The notes: a model not told the origin generated them from the sequence alone. A DNA stretch of 59,209 nucleotides from an uncultured Clostridium sp. (GCA_947565445.1 CANOGC010000003.1:1-59209), one strand, 5' to 3'; positions 36,850-46,765 are shown, counted from the first letter of the stretch. Translations and numbers: made by a program.

Positions 36850-37929
36850 TTAATCTATGATTTTTTCTATTTCTTTTATTATATTTTTATTATATTCTTC
36901 CGCATTAAATTTTTCTTTTATGGTATATCCTTCTTTAATAAACTGTTTCATTGCTTCATAAATACTTTCTATATCTTTAGAAGTAACACTACCATATTTG
37001 TTTTCTACATCAATTTTTGCATCTGATACATCTGTTGTAATTATTGGTTTTTCTAAAACAAATGCTTCTTGGAATACTACTGGATATCCTTCATAATCTG
37101 ATGTTAATAAAACTACATCAGCTTTTTTAAAGTATGGATATGGGTTTTTTTGTGTTCCTAATAGCTTGATATAGTCTTGTAGTCCTTTTTCTTTTATGAA
37201 CTTTTTATATAATATTGTATCTTTTCCTTCTCCTACAAACCATACTGTAAAAGAAAAACCTTCATTTTTTAGTTTTTCAGATGCTTCTATTACTCTTGTT
37301 AGTTTTTTTTCTGTTTCATCATGTCTTCCAACTGTTAAAAATGTATAATTTTCTTTTCTTATTTCTACATTCTTATCTGCAAGCGCTTGTATCTTTTGGT
37401 AGTTTATTAAATTTCCTACTAAAACAAGCTTATCTTCTAGTTCGGGATATACTCTGTAAAATGAGTTATATGATGCTTTTGAAACTAAAATTATTTTTTT
37501 AAATTCTTCACATTTTAAGTTATCAAAGAAGTTTTGTATTTTTTCTATATCTTTATGATATACTTCCATATAGTCTGAGTGTACCCATAAGGCATTATTG
37601 GTAGATGCTGTTCTTGCAGTAAATGATGCCATTTTAGAGTATGTAGCATATGAAGCAGAAAAGTCAAATTTGTTTTTATATTTTATAATGAAACCTATTC
37701 TTTTTAATAGATTTATAAACTTTCTAACAACACCTACAGATATTTCACATGGTTTATATTCTATTATATGAATTCTACTATCTAATTCACTTAAGAATAC
37801 TCCTTGCTTTTTTTCTAGTACTAAAGTAATGTCATAGTCTTTGTCTTTTAATGTATTTAGTAATGTAAGTAAAGATGTTTCAATTCCTCCTACATTCATA
37901 TCATATGCTGAAAATAAAAGTTTTTTCAT
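36850..37929 (-). CDS. GT4 family glycosyltransferase
   Basis: 359 residues. It begins MKKLLFSAYDMNVGGIETSL, the GT4 acceptor-site loop. The donor-site region shows YTFLTVGRHDETEKKLTRVI and TSDYEGYPVVFQEAFVLEKP (E-x7-E). It is the first gene of this glycosyltransferase run. RBS AGGAGA. Confidence 0.9.
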   Translation of the reverse strand: MKKLLFSAYDMNVGGIETSLLTLLNTLKDKDYDITLVLEKKQGVFLSELDSRIHIIEYKPCEISVGVVRKFINLLKRIGFIIKYKNKFDFSASYATYSKMASFTARTASTNNALWVHSDYMEVYHKDIEKIQNFFDNLKCEEFKKIILVSKASYNSFYRVYPELEDKLVLVGNLINYQKIQALADKNVEIRKENYTFLTVGRHDETEKKLTRVIEASEKLKNEGFSFTVWFVGEGKDTILYKKFIKEKGLQDYIKLLGTQKNPYPYFKKADVVLLTSDYEGYPVVFQEAFVLEKPIITTDVSDAKIDVENKYGSVTSKDIESIYEAMKQFIKEGYTIKEKFNAEEYNKNIIKEIEKIID

Positions 37930-37989
37930 TCTATTCTCCTAACTTTTTTTGTGATTTCGTGCTTATTATATCATACTTTTTTAGTTTAT

Positions 37990-38130
37990 TGGAAGATTAT
38001 AAAGAAAAAACCGAAACTAAGATTTTGTACGCAGTGGAAACTGCTCACAAAATCTAACTTCCGTCATAATTATCTAGTACGGAAACCCATGCCACTGGCA
38101 TGACTTTCCTACTATATAAAAAAAGAGATG
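37990..38130. repeat. Intergenic hairpins between the glycan cluster and rpmE
   Basis: AGATTTTGT (38020-38028) pairs with ACAAAATCT (38047-38055), and GGAAA...CCATGCCA/TGGCATG...TTTCC forms a second stem (38080-38109). There is no ORF. Possible terminators or degenerate repeats; one lies where an L31 leader or termination site could be. Confidence 0.45.
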
Positions 38131-38154
38131 TTATTACATCTCCCCAAAACATTT

Positions 38155-38355
38155 TTATTCAATTCCGTATTTCTTTTTGAATTTATCTGCTCTACCACCT
38201 GTTGTATTTAGTTTTAAGTTACCTGTCCAAAATGGATGACATTTTGAGCAAACATCTACTTTTATATCTTTTTTTGTTGATTTTGTTGTAAAAACATTTC
38301 CACATGCACATGTGATTGTTGTTTCTGTAAATTCTGGATGTAATCCTTCTTTCAT
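38155..38355 (-). CDS. rpmE: 50S ribosomal protein L31, zinc-binding form
   Basis: 66 residues beginning [20 protein letters not shown]. It retains the Cys residues of the zinc-binding C+ form ([14 protein letters not shown]). It ends [15 protein letters not shown]31 bridges the two ribosomal subunits, at a place that also influences reading-frame maintenance, which is of interest in this genome. The final TAC GGA has CGG out of frame. Confidence 0.95.
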   Translation of the reverse strand: MKEGLHPEFTETTITCACGNVFTTKSTKKDIKVDVCSKCHPFWTGNLKLNTTGGRADKFKKKYGIE

Positions 38356-38448
38356 TTTGTATTCACCTCTTTCTAATCGTAATATAAATTTCCAACCAAT
38401 ATCTTAACATATTTTGAAATTTATTTCAACCATATATTGGTACTTTTT

Positions 38449-38604
38449 TTATTTTTCTTTATTTTCTTTATTAAACATATATTGTGCAGACATTTGTAAT
38501 TCTTCTTTTAGTGGCATTTTCTTTACTAATTTAGACACAATATTAAACAAACATGCAATAATTAAAATAACAAACAAAACTTTTTTCCAAATTCTAGCTG
38601 CCAT
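38449..38604 (-). CDS. Small single-span membrane protein
   Basis: 51 residues from the ATG at 38604, RBS CGGAGGAAA: MAARIWKKVLFVILIIACLF, then a short cytoplasmic/exterior tail NIVSKLVKKMPLKEELQMSA and a charged end. One membrane helix. No family recognised. It lies between rpmE and the VanW-like lipoprotein gene. Confidence 0.55.
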   Translation of the reverse strand: MAARIWKKVLFVILIIACLFNIVSKLVKKMPLKEELQMSAQYMFNKENKEK

Positions 38605-38725
38605 ATATTTTTCCTCCGTTTTTATAACTCTATTATTAATTATACTATATTTTCACGTTTTGTCAATATTATTCGTTTTTTTGGTTACAATATAAATTAT
38701 TCTATATTTTATTTGGAGGTTTTAA

Positions 38726-39406
38726 ATGAAAAAATCTATATATTTTATAATTATTGCTATATTTACACTTTTTGCTCTTACTGGTTGTTCTAATAACGAA
38801 GAAACTACAAACACCTCTAATCCTGATAGTGCAAGAGCTGCAAAGCTTAACGCTAATATAACTTTAGAAAATACTGATTCTTCTGAAAATACAGTGCAAA
38901 ATGAAATCCATTTAGGAGCACATGAACAAACAAATGAGCCTGCACCCGAGCAAGACCTTGCTTCTTTTTCTACTAAACTTGGTGGTAAAAATACACCAAG
39001 AAGCCGAAATATTGGAATTACTACATCTACTATAAATGAAACCATTGTAAAAAATGGTGAAACTTTTTCTTTTTGTAAGACAGTCGGCAAACCTACTGCT
39101 GATAGAGGTTATGAAGAAGCAGATTCATTTGATAAAGATGGAAATACAGTTAAAACGCTAGGTGGCGGAAACTGTCAGGTAAGTAGTACTCTTTATAATG
39201 TTGTATTACAGATCCCAGAATTACAGGTTGTTGAAAGGCATGCACATGTAAAGCCTGTTCATTATGTTGCAAAAGATAAGGATGCAACTGTTTCTTATGG
39301 TAGTGTTGACTTTAAGTTTAAAAATAATACTGGTAGTGATATAAAAATTTATGCTAATTCTGATTTATCAAGTGTAAATGTACGAATTATAAAAATGGGT
39401 CAGTAA
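38726..39406 (+). CDS. VanW-family lipoprotein
   Basis: 226 residues. A lipoprotein signal peptide with lipobox FALTGC (Cys21) is followed by a low-complexity Thr/Asn/Glu linker and the VanW domain: RNIGITTSTINETIVKNGET, FSFCKTVGKPTADRGYEEAD, and GGGNCQVSSTLYNVVL with the typical Cys. VanW proteins are surface proteins of unknown function, often near vancomycin-type or spore-coat functions. GGC GGA and GTC GGC contain CGG out of frame only. Confidence 0.85.
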   Translation: MKKSIYFIIIAIFTLFALTGCSNNEETTNTSNPDSARAAKLNANITLENTDSSENTVQNEIHLGAHEQTNEPAPEQDLASFSTKLGGKNTPRSRNIGITTSTINETIVKNGETFSFCKTVGKPTADRGYEEADSFDKDGNTVKTLGGGNCQVSSTLYNVVLQIPELQVVERHAHVKPVHYVAKDKDATVSYGSVDFKFKNNTGSDIKIYANSDLSSVNVRIIKMGQ

Positions 39407-39422
39407 CATGACCCATTTTTTC
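39393..39422. terminator. Bidirectional terminator between vanW-like gene and greA
   Basis: AATGGGTCA pairs with TGACCCATT around a short loop; A-rich and T-rich flanks serve both convergent genes. Confidence 0.8.
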
Positions 39423-39898
39423 TATTTCTTTATTGCTATAATTTTATATTTTACAATACCTGCTGGAACTTTTATTTCAATTTCTTCTCCTTTTTTTGCT
39501 CCAAGTAATGCTGCTCCAATTGGAGATTCATTTGAAATCTTGTTTTGTGATAAATCTACTTCTGTTGAACCAACAATTGTATATTCTTCTTCCTCGTTGA
39601 ATTCTAAGTCTTTTACTGTAACTGTGTTTCCTACTTGAACACTCTTTGTATCAATTTCAGATTCATCTATAATTTTTGCATATCTTAGTTTTGCTTCTAA
39701 ATTTGCTATTTTTGTTTCGTTTTCTGCTTGTGCATTTTTTGCTTCATCATATTCTGAGTTTTCAGATAAGTCTCCAAAACCTAATGCTACTTTAATACGC
39801 TCTGCTATTTCTGCTCTTTTCTCAGTTCTTAAATATTCTACTTCTTTTTCTAAATTATCATATCCTTCTTGTGTTAATAACACTTCTTTTTCTTCCAT
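39422..39898 (-). CDS. greA: Transcription elongation factor GreA
   Basis: 158 residues: the N-terminal coiled coil with the acidic tip [16 protein letters not shown], and the C-terminal FKBP-like domain [20 protein letters not shown]. GreA stimulates transcript cleavage by backtracked RNA polymerase. Monocistronic. Confidence 0.96.
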   Translation of the reverse strand: MEEKEVLLTQEGYDNLEKEVEYLRTEKRAEIAERIKVALGFGDLSENSEYDEAKNAQAENETKIANLEAKLRYAKIIDESEIDTKSVQVGNTVTVKDLEFNEEEEYTIVGSTEVDLSQNKISNESPIGAALLGAKKGEEIEIKVPAGIVKYKIIAIKK

Positions 39899-39976
39899 GT
39901 AATACGTCTCCTCTCTTAGTAAAAATTGTACTTAATTTTTACATTGACACTATATTAAGCTAATAAAATGATTTTG

Positions 39977-40912
39977 TCAAGTATTTTGAGACAAATTTTT
40001 AGCTATATTTTCATATTCTAAAGCATTAATTTCGCCATTTTTTCCATATAATTTTTCAATAATTATGTTCTCTTCTTTAATACTCTCTCTAATCCCACTA
40101 TAGTTCTTTCCAAACATTTTTGCCTCTAATACCTTCTTTTTTTCAAACTCTTCATGTTCAAATTTACCATCTATTCCTATTTCATAATCATAAATGTGTA
40201 TTCCACAAAACAACTTTGTATTAATATTTACCTTTTGTATAACATCTATTATGATTGCGTTTGGATTTATTGTAAATTCATTTAATTCATCTTCTAAATA
40301 GTCCAAATTTATTATTATTTTTGATTTTAACAAACTTTTTCTTTTATTATTAGTAATTTGACATCCTACACCTAAAATATCCTCTAAATCCCTTTCTATG
40401 GTTTCAAATTGTGTCACTCTATTAGTAACAATATGTATTCTTTTTACCATTTTTGCAAGTTCTATTGCTAAATCCCTAAATCCTATATTTTTATTTTTTG
40501 TTAGTATAGTAATCTCTTGCTTCTCTTCTTCTATCTTTATTTTATTACAAATATATCCTATTATTTCTGGTAATAAATAGGTTGATAATAGCATTCCTTC
40601 TATTACTGCAATATTAGCACTTTGTAGCATTTCCTTAAATCTATTATTTTTGTTTAAATAATCTGATAGTACTACTTTCCCATTTAATTTTTGCAAAATC
40701 TTTTTTATAAAATAAAGCTTAAATTTATTAAATCTCTCTAATTCTTTATATGGCAAAACATATACTTTTTCTTCATTTACTGTTACTATACAAAAAATCT
40801 TTTTTAAGAATATTATAAACTTTTTCAAAATAATAGGTAATTTAGAATTCTTTTCAAAAACTTCATCTAAATTACCTAATTCCTTTAAATATATTATACT
40901 AATCTCATTCAC
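39977..40912 (-). CDS. Hypothetical Rossmann-like protein
   Basis: 311 residues, no family recognised. The centre (about 120-200) has the pattern of a Rossmann fold: YLLPEIIGYICNKIK, then EITILTKNKNIGFRDLAIEL and KRIHIVTNRVTQFETIERDL, reminiscent of dehydrogenase-like nucleotide-binding domains. No signal peptide or membrane span. It is adjacent to thyX and greA but on its own. Possibly a sporulation-related hypothetical of Clostridia; unproven. Confidence 0.6.
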   Translation of the reverse strand: MNEISIIYLKELGNLDEVFEKNSKLPIILKKFIIFLKKIFCIVTVNEEKVYVLPYKELERFNKFKLYFIKKILQKLNGKVVLSDYLNKNNRFKEMLQSANIAVIEGMLLSTYLLPEIIGYICNKIKIEEEKQEITILTKNKNIGFRDLAIELAKMVKRIHIVTNRVTQFETIERDLEDILGVGCQITNNKRKSLLKSKIIINLDYLEDELNEFTINPNAIIIDVIQKVNINTKLFCGIHIYDYEIGIDGKFEHEEFEKKKVLEAKMFGKNYSGIRESIKEENIIIEKLYGKNGEINALEYENIAKNLSQNT

Positions 40913-40961
40913 CTCTTTGTCCTTACATTATATTAGGAAATGAGGTTTTTATGATTACTTT

Positions 40962-41630
40962 TTAAAATTCTTCTACAGATAGTTTTGCATAATATTCTTG
41001 CTTAAAATCTTCATCATACGGTATTTCATCAAATATTTCTGGCATTTGTTCTTTAAAGTATTTTAGTAATGGTATCATTACTTGACGAATTGATGGATGA
41101 ACATGGTTGTTTGCTCTTAAACCAAAGATATGTTTCCATTCTCTAATATTTGCTGTCATTGTATATTCTGCTGCTGTTGAATGTGGTAATACATCTCTAC
41201 ACATATCAGTAGTAGCACCTAATTCTTTCATTTTTTTATAACCATTTTCTATTTCTTGCATTGTTTTTTTCCATGTTTCATATACTTCTTTATCTTCTAT
41301 ATAAATTGGATTTATAAAAGATATTTCATTTCCATATTTATCTTTATCATAACTACAATATCTTGTAGATTCAACTGAAAAACTAGCAAAACGGTGCCTT
41401 GTTAAATCTTTATACGAACCTATATCATTATAAATTCTAACTGTAATTTTTTCGTGTTCTAGTACAGATTCATGTCCACGGCTAATGCAATTTTTTAGTA
41501 AATTTTTATAGCTTTCATCTGTAATTTTATCTTCTGAACGATAACAAGTTCTGCAAGCTCTTTCTATTCTTCTCATAATTTCTTTTCCATCAAATTTTTC
41601 TACTTTTATCCATGGTTCTACAATTCTCAT
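40962..41630 (-). CDS. thyX: FAD-dependent thymidylate synthase
   Basis: 222 residues from the ATG at 41630 behind GGAGGAAT. The ThyX motif RHRFASFSVESTRY (RHRxxSxxxxSxR) and GHESVLEHEKITVRI are clear, and HPSIRQVMIPLLKYF forms the C-terminal helix. It methylates dUMP with FAD and methylene-THF in place of ThyA. Confidence 0.95.
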   Translation of the reverse strand: MRIVEPWIKVEKFDGKEIMRRIERACRTCYRSEDKITDESYKNLLKNCISRGHESVLEHEKITVRIYNDIGSYKDLTRHRFASFSVESTRYCSYDKDKYGNEISFINPIYIEDKEVYETWKKTMQEIENGYKKMKELGATTDMCRDVLPHSTAAEYTMTANIREWKHIFGLRANNHVHPSIRQVMIPLLKYFKEQMPEIFDEIPYDEDFKQEYYAKLSVEEF

Positions 41631-41728
41631 ATTAATTCCTCCAATATTTGTTTTTCTAACTATATCAAATAAGTATATTTTTTTCAACAAAAAAGAAGAA
41701 ATATTTTTATATTTCTTCTTCCATATTT

Positions 41729-42628
41729 TTATTCTCCTCTTCCTTCTGGAAGTGCTTGTGTATCCATTATAGATTTTATTTTGAATACATAACCAAATGC
41801 TCTTATAAGTTTGCTTGCTTTTACTCTTTCCCATAGAGATGGTTTTACTTCAACTTGTGTATCTGCTATATAAGATATTTGTTCTTCTGGAACTTCTTCT
41901 TGTTCTACTGCTGCTACTACATTTTCTTTTACTTGTTGTTTCTCTTCTACTATAGCTTGTTTTTCTTCTACAACATTAGATGTTTCTTCTGTAGCATCAT
42001 AATCTGCTGGAACTGGTATTACTTTTAATGCATCTGCAACTTCAATTCCAATATAGCTTAATGCTTTTGAACGGTCTTCTATTCTTTCCATATCTATTTC
42101 TATATGTAGATTAGATTCCAAATTGCTAATTCTTGCTTGGATTAGTTTTACAGCGTCATCATAATTATGAGAATTTTTTCCTCTTGCTCTTCCTATAATA
42201 CTTAATGCTTCTGTAATATCTTCTCCAAACTTGCCATTTGCAGCTTTTACTTCTGGTTTCCAATCATTATCTTTATCTTGAACAAATTCTAATAATCTTT
42301 TTAATTCTCCAGAAAGAATAATATTTTTTTCTCTTTGACGTATTAAATCTTCAATTTGTTTTGTGTTTTCTTCAAATTGATTTGTAGCATATTCTACTAA
42401 TCCATAAGCTGCTTTATATACCTCTTTTGGAAAATTTTTCTTTTTTGGATATTCAATTAAATATGTTTTAATTGATTCAATTAAATCTTTAAAGTAAGAA
42501 TCTTCATCTAATTGTACTATTTGTTTCTTACTATTTGGATTAATTAATTTTTCTACCTTATCAATATTAGATAAGATTTTTTCTTGCGTAATTATCATTC
42601 TTACGTTTACTATGCCTGTCTTTGACAT
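41729..42628 (-). CDS. Hypothetical protein, possibly coiled coil
   Basis: 299 residues behind GGAGGGAGG. No family recognised. A helical N-terminal domain (EKILSNIDKVEKLINPNSKK) and a central region (GEDITEALSIIGRARGKNSH) are followed by an acidic linker (VEEKQAIVEEKQQVKENV) and a basic tail with a short hydrophobic patch (LIRAFGYVFKIKSIM). No signal peptide. The mix of an acidic linker and amphipathic C-terminus suggests a scaffold near the membrane; this is inference. Confidence 0.55.
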   Translation of the reverse strand: MSKTGIVNVRMIITQEKILSNIDKVEKLINPNSKKQIVQLDEDSYFKDLIESIKTYLIEYPKKKNFPKEVYKAAYGLVEYATNQFEENTKQIEDLIRQREKNIILSGELKRLLEFVQDKDNDWKPEVKAANGKFGEDITEALSIIGRARGKNSHNYDDAVKLIQARISNLESNLHIEIDMERIEDRSKALSYIGIEVADALKVIPVPADYDATEETSNVVEEKQAIVEEKQQVKENVVAAVEQEEVPEEQISYIADTQVEVKPSLWERVKASKLIRAFGYVFKIKSIMDTQALPEGRGE

Positions 42629-42788
42629 TGTAAACCTCCCTCCTTTGTCCTACGTATTTATTATACATTTTTAATTATACAACTTCTTTTAAAAAAACTA
42701 CAATAGGATTTTAAAAAATTTATATTTTATTTCAGTACAATTCTATTACAACTTTTATATAAAAGTCAACATTATTTTGCAATTTTTT

Positions 42789-43360
42789 TTATTTTTTTAC
42801 TAAACCTTTTAAAATAGAATTGTCAAACTCCTTATATAACTTGGGTATATCGATTTCTTCTTTTATTTTCATTTTATAAATTAAACTAGAACATGTTAAT
42901 CCAAAAATTCCGTGATGCAATAATTTCTGGATCACCCCCGTATAATTTCGTTTTTTTCTATTCCCTCTGCTATAATGTCTTCAATTGTTTTTATGTATTG
43001 TATTACTTTGTCCTTACACATAATGTTTCTTTGTTCATGTCCCCAAATTTGGCTAAGAACAATGGTCATGAAATCTTCATATTTTGTAATTATTTTTATT
43101 TGGATTAGGATAATTGCTCTTAATTTATCTATTGTATTATCTAACTTAGATATTTTAATGTCAATACTATTTTTTAATAATTTCATTCCTTCTTCTACTA
43201 AGAAATTAAAAATTTCCTCTTTACTTGAAAAATGATAATATAATGTTCCTTTTGCTACACCTACTGTTGCTGTTATTTCTTCAATACTTGTTGCATCATA
43301 TCCTTTTTGGGCAAACAATTTCATAGAAGTTTCAAATATTTTTCTTTTCGTTTTATTCAT
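42789..43360 (-). CDS. TetR-family transcriptional regulator (two CGG +1 sites)
   Basis: The N-terminal HTH is canonical: IFETSMKLFAQKGYDATSIE and GVAKGTLYYHFSSKEEIFNF. At codon 141, ATA CGG G (42940-42938) sits two codons before a zero-frame stop. Skipping the C gives NEIIGGDPEIIASGIFGLTC, but after nine codons a second CGG (TCA CGG A, 42912-42910) needs another shift within that same stretch (IIAS|GIFGLTCSSLIYKMK). The protein then runs to a stop at 42789-42791, 189 residues. Both sides match a typical TetR C-terminal domain. Two sites only 28 bases apart make this the densest case. Confidence 0.92.
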
Positions 43361-43410
43361 AGCCTCACCTATCGTATAATAATTTTATATTACTACATAT
43401 TCTTTATATT

Positions 43411-43987
43411 TTAATTTTCTAGCCAATTTTGATATTCTGTAATTACTTTGTTACAAACTTCTTCTGGACTTAAACTAGTAGTATCTATTACTAAATCATA
43501 GTTTGACATATCATCACGATTTACACCATATGTATCTATCCAACGGCTAGTTTCTTCTTTGTGCCTATATATAATTTTCTCTCTTGCCTCATCTTTTGAA
43601 GAATATGGTTCAGTATCTTTTCTTGCTCCATCATTAAACGCTCTTTCCACTGCAACTTCTATATCTACTTTTAAATAAACTTTAAAAGATTCTGGCACAG
43701 CATACCATCCGTAACTTTGCATCAATAATTAAATTATCATGGTTATCTGCATATATTGTTGCACTTTTTTCAATTTCTCTATCTAATTCTGGGTGTTCAT
43801 CTAAGTATACTTGAAATTCACTAATTGTCATACCTTTATCACTTGCAAGCTTTCGTACATATTGACCATTACGATATATTTCATATTCTAACTTTTCTTT
43901 TAACTTATTTGATAATGTACCCTGTCCACTTGCATGGTCACCAGCTATTGTAATAATATGCTTTTTTTCTATTCTTCTTCCTCGCAT
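43411..43987 (-). CDS. Cytidylate kinase-like P-loop protein (one CGG +1 site)
   Basis: Start ATG at 43987 with AAAGGTGA as RBS inside the rpoZ end. P-loop IAGDHASGQGTLSNKL, then KGMTISEFQVYLDEHPELDR and NLIIDAKL. At codon 93, TTA CGG A (43711-43709) shifts to give DAKLGWYAVPESFKVYLKV and FNDGARKDTEPYSSKDEARE. The joined protein is 191 residues, typical for the Cmk_2/archaeal-type CMP kinase group. It lies where gmk is normally found (yicC-remA-gmk-rpoZ) but is not guanylate kinase. The zero-frame product lacks the substrate-binding lid. Confidence 0.88.
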
Positions 43988-44169
43988 ATTGTCACCTTTC
44001 CTTCTGCAATTTCATCTGCAGCTAATGTTACGTTAGATGCTTCATCTTTATTAGTTAGTGGTTTATCCCCTTTAGATAATTGTCTTGCTCTTTTTGCTGT
44101 CATAACAACTAATTCAAATTGATTGTCTACTTTTTTTAATAAATCGGTAACACTTGGTTTTACCATCAT
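43969..44169 (-). CDS. rpoZ: RNA polymerase omega subunit
   Basis: 66 residues starting MMVKPSVTDLLKKVDNQFEL. The RpoZ signature AKRARQLSKGDKPLTNKDEA and ALAADEIAEGK-like helix (VTLAADEIAEGKVTI) are present. It overlaps the next gene start by 19 bases, a coupled arrangement. Confidence 0.9.
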   Translation of the reverse strand: MMVKPSVTDLLKKVDNQFELVVMTAKRARQLSKGDKPLTNKDEASNVTLAADEIAEGKVTICEEEE

Positions 44170-44187
44170 TTTAATCTACCTCTTTTC

Positions 44188-44445
44188 TTATTCATCTACT
44201 TCTTCTTTATCATCTTTTTCAAGCCTTCCTGCAACTGTTTCTGGTTGAACTGCTGATAATATAATATGTCCAGAATCCATAATTACAACTGCTCTTGTAC
44301 GCCTTCCATATGTTGCATCTACAGCTGTTTTTGCATCTTTTGCTTCTTGTACCATTCTTTTGATTGGTGCTGACTCTGGGCTTACAATTGCTATAATTCG
44401 GTTTGCTGAAACAATATTTCCAAATCCTATATTAATTAATTGCAT
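44188..44445 (-). CDS. remA: RemA-like matrix regulator (DUF370)
   Basis: 85 residues from the ATG at 44445, first residues [20 protein letters not shown], the hallmark start of Rem[21 protein letters not shown] follows. RemA is a DNA-binding ring-former that activates matrix genes in Bacillus. It lies between yicC and rpoZ, the conserved order. Confidence 0.93.
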   Translation of the reverse strand: MQLINIGFGNIVSANRIIAIVSPESAPIKRMVQEAKDAKTAVDATYGRRTRAVVIMDSGHIILSAVQPETVAGRLEKDDKEEVDE

Positions 44446-44455
44446 ATCTCTCTCC

Positions 44456-45328
44456 TTATTCAATATTTTGAATTTGTTCACGGATATCTTCTAACTCGGT
44501 TTTAGCTTCTATTACTAAATTTGTAATTTCTAAACTACCAGATTTTGAACCAATAGTGTTTATTTCTCTGTTCATTTCTTGAATTAGAAAGTCAATCTTT
44601 TTTCCAACTGGAATATTTTCTTCCATCATATTTTTAAATTGTGTAATATGACTACCTAATCTTGTTAGTTCTTCTTCAACAGAGCATTTGTCTGCATATA
44701 TAACGATTTCTTGGTTTAATCTTTCCTTGTCTACTATATCCGTTTTTAGAATTTCCTTTATTCTTGTTTCTAATTTTACTACATATTCTTCTACAAGTCT
44801 AGTAGAATATTCAGAAATTTTTGAAACTTTTTGTTTGATTGTACTTAATCTACCTTCTAAATCTTCTTTTATTTTGTTACCTTCTTGTTTGCGCATTGCT
44901 ATAAAGTTGTTAATTGCATCTTTTAGGCATGTGCTTACTTCTTTCCATATTATCTCTTCGTCTTCCACATTTTGAATACATAATACCTCTGGAAATTTTG
45001 AAATTTCTGTTACTGGTATGTTATCATTAATGCCATTTTCATTTGCTAATTCTTTTAATTGTTCAATATAAATTTTCGCAAGTTCTTTATTAATTTTTAT
45101 ATCTTTTCCTTTTGCACTATTATTCTCAAAAGTAACTAATACATCTATTTTTCCTCTTGAAATATTAGAAGCTATTTCCTTTTTTATCTTTTCTTCTAAA
45201 TAGCTAATGCTTCTTGGTAATTTTACAGTAATATCACAGTATCTATGGTTTACAGATTTTATTTCTATATTATACATTCTTCCATCATTTTCATAGTTTG
45301 ATCTTCCAAACCCTGTCATGCTTTTCAT
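44456..45328 (-). CDS. yicC: YicC family protein
   Basis: 290 residues. N-terminal [20 protein letters not shown] and the [20 protein letters not shown] stretch are YicC hallmarks. The C-terminal domain ends [20 protein letters not shown]. YicC proteins are metal-dependent ribonucleases that modulate small-RNA and mRNA turnover. CGG is out of frame only (ACG GAT). Confidence 0.93.
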   Translation of the reverse strand: MKSMTGFGRSNYENDGRMYNIEIKSVNHRYCDITVKLPRSISYLEEKIKKEIASNISRGKIDVLVTFENNSAKGKDIKINKELAKIYIEQLKELANENGINDNIPVTEISKFPEVLCIQNVEDEEIIWKEVSTCLKDAINNFIAMRKQEGNKIKEDLEGRLSTIKQKVSKISEYSTRLVEEYVVKLETRIKEILKTDIVDKERLNQEIVIYADKCSVEEELTRLGSHITQFKNMMEENIPVGKKIDFLIQEMNREINTIGSKSGSLEITNLVIEAKTELEDIREQIQNIE

Positions 45329-45338
45329 GTTTAATTCC

Positions 45339-45824
45339 TCATTTCTTTATTATTTCTCCTATATCACTTAAACTTTGAATATACTTTTTTTTCATTTTTT
45401 TACTAATAATAATTGACTTTACTACATAATAAATTGCAAATATGTATGATACTAGCGATATATATATATCAAAATCATATATATACATTGTATATATATA
45501 TGTTGAAAATAGTATAAATATTGAAAATGCAAAACACTCTAACCCATTAATGGCTAGTTTTCCGTTTTCTTTTTTATAACTAATTTCAAATAAAATAATT
45601 GTAAATATAATAAAGCTTAAGCTAAATACTTTTAAATCTTTAAGAAATACTGATGTTTCTATATTTATTGCTCCTAAGCTAATTAAATATAGAAATGCCA
45701 TTAATATGTCTGCTATTAATATATTTTCAAACATTTTTTTATGGATTTTTTTTTCTTCTTCTTTTGGTATATGTTTTTTACTCATTATTTCTTTTTCTAA
45801 TTGTTCCATACCTTTATTTTCCAT
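45339..45824 (-). CDS. Hypothetical membrane protein
   Basis: 161 residues with four to five membrane helices (LIADILMAFLYLISLGAI; VFSLSFIIFTIILFEIS; LECFAFSIFILFSTYIYTMY; VSYIFAIYYVVKSIIIS). The N-terminal 35 residues are charged and cytoplasmic. No family recognised. It sits between rsmE and yicC with GGAG as RBS and close spacing, probably in one operon. Confidence 0.6.
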   Translation of the reverse strand: MENKGMEQLEKEIMSKKHIPKEEEKKIHKKMFENILIADILMAFLYLISLGAINIETSVFLKDLKVFSLSFIIFTIILFEISYKKENGKLAINGLECFAFSIFILFSTYIYTMYIYDFDIYISLVSYIFAIYYVVKSIIISKKMKKKYIQSLSDIGEIIKK

Positions 45825-45832
45825 AAATTTAC

Positions 45833-46585
45833 CTACTCCATTTCATCAAATTCATACATAATAATACTTGCTAAAACTAGTGGTGCTGTTTCAGTCCTTA
45901 AAATTCTCTTTCCTAATGTTACTGTTTTAGCATTTGGTAATGTATTTAAAATGTCAATTTCTTCTTTTGCTATTCCACCTTCTGGGCCTACAATAATTGC
46001 AATTTCTTTACTTTTATTTTCTTTAGCTTCTTTTAGAACTTGTTTTATATCCCACTCTTTTTCTTCTTCATATGCAACAATTACTATATCATATTTTTTC
46101 AATATTTCATATAAATTTCTTAAATTTATGCAAGAATGTACAGTAGGAATTTTATCACGTTTACTTTGTTTTGCTGCCACTTCGGCGATTTTTTGCCATC
46201 TTTCTATTTTTTTACTGGCTGATTTTTCATCTAGTTTAACAACACATCTTTCCATTTTTATGGGTGTAATATCATTTACACCTATTTCTGTAGCCTTTTG
46301 TATAATTTGTTCCATTTTCTCTTGCTTTGGCAAGCCTTGAAAAATGTGTATAGAAATATTGCTTTCTGTGGTATATGCACATTCTTCTAAAATTTCTGTA
46401 ATGACACTATTAGCTTGTGTTTCTATAATTTTAGTAATATATGTTTTTTTAGTATCTACATTACAAACTTGTATATTATCATCATTTTGCAACCTAAGCA
46501 CATTTTTAATATGATTTACATCTTCTCCTATAATTTGAACTTTACTTCTTTCAATTTGATTTTCTTTTACAAAAAATTTATACAT
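45833..46585 (-). CDS. rsmE: 16S rRNA m3U1498 methyltransferase RsmE
   Basis: 250 residues from the ATG at 46585; the longer start at 46609 has no RBS. N-terminal PUA-like domain (HIKNVLRLQNDDNIQVCNVD) and the C-terminal SPOUT methyltransferase with IAIIVGPEGGIAKEEIDIL and VTLGKRILRTETAPLVLASI (knot). It methylates U1498 in the decoding-site region of 16S rRNA, close to where frame is maintained. Confidence 0.93.
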   Translation of the reverse strand: MYKFFVKENQIERSKVQIIGEDVNHIKNVLRLQNDDNIQVCNVDTKKTYITKIIETQANSVITEILEECAYTTESNISIHIFQGLPKQEKMEQIIQKATEIGVNDITPIKMERCVVKLDEKSASKKIERWQKIAEVAAKQSKRDKIPTVHSCINLRNLYEILKKYDIVIVAYEEEKEWDIKQVLKEAKENKSKEIAIIVGPEGGIAKEEIDILNTLPNAKTVTLGKRILRTETAPLVLASIIMYEFDEME

Positions 46586-46689
46586 ATATATTAAATTTTC
46601 CTTTCGCATATACTTTTATTTACAATGTAAAGTATATCATATCTCATTTTAAAATACTACTATGGTTAAGAAATATTTAATTTTCCATA

Positions 46690-46740
46690 CCAAAATACCT
46701 TTACGATATATTTTTATTATATCATAAAGGTATTTTTTTA
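46690..46740 (-). terminator. Terminator between rsmE and the prepilin-like gene
   Basis: AAAATACCTTTA pairs with TAAAGGTATTTT across about 26 AT-rich bases, with a flanking T run on either strand. Probably serves the prepilin gene. Confidence 0.6.
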
Positions 46741-46765
46741 CACAAATTTCATGACATGCCCTATC

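Noticed and set aside
38414-38695. Plus-strand ORF of 93 codons between rpmE and the VanW-like gene
   Set aside because: It is the antisense shadow of the small minus-strand membrane protein gene at 38449-38604, which has a proper RBS.
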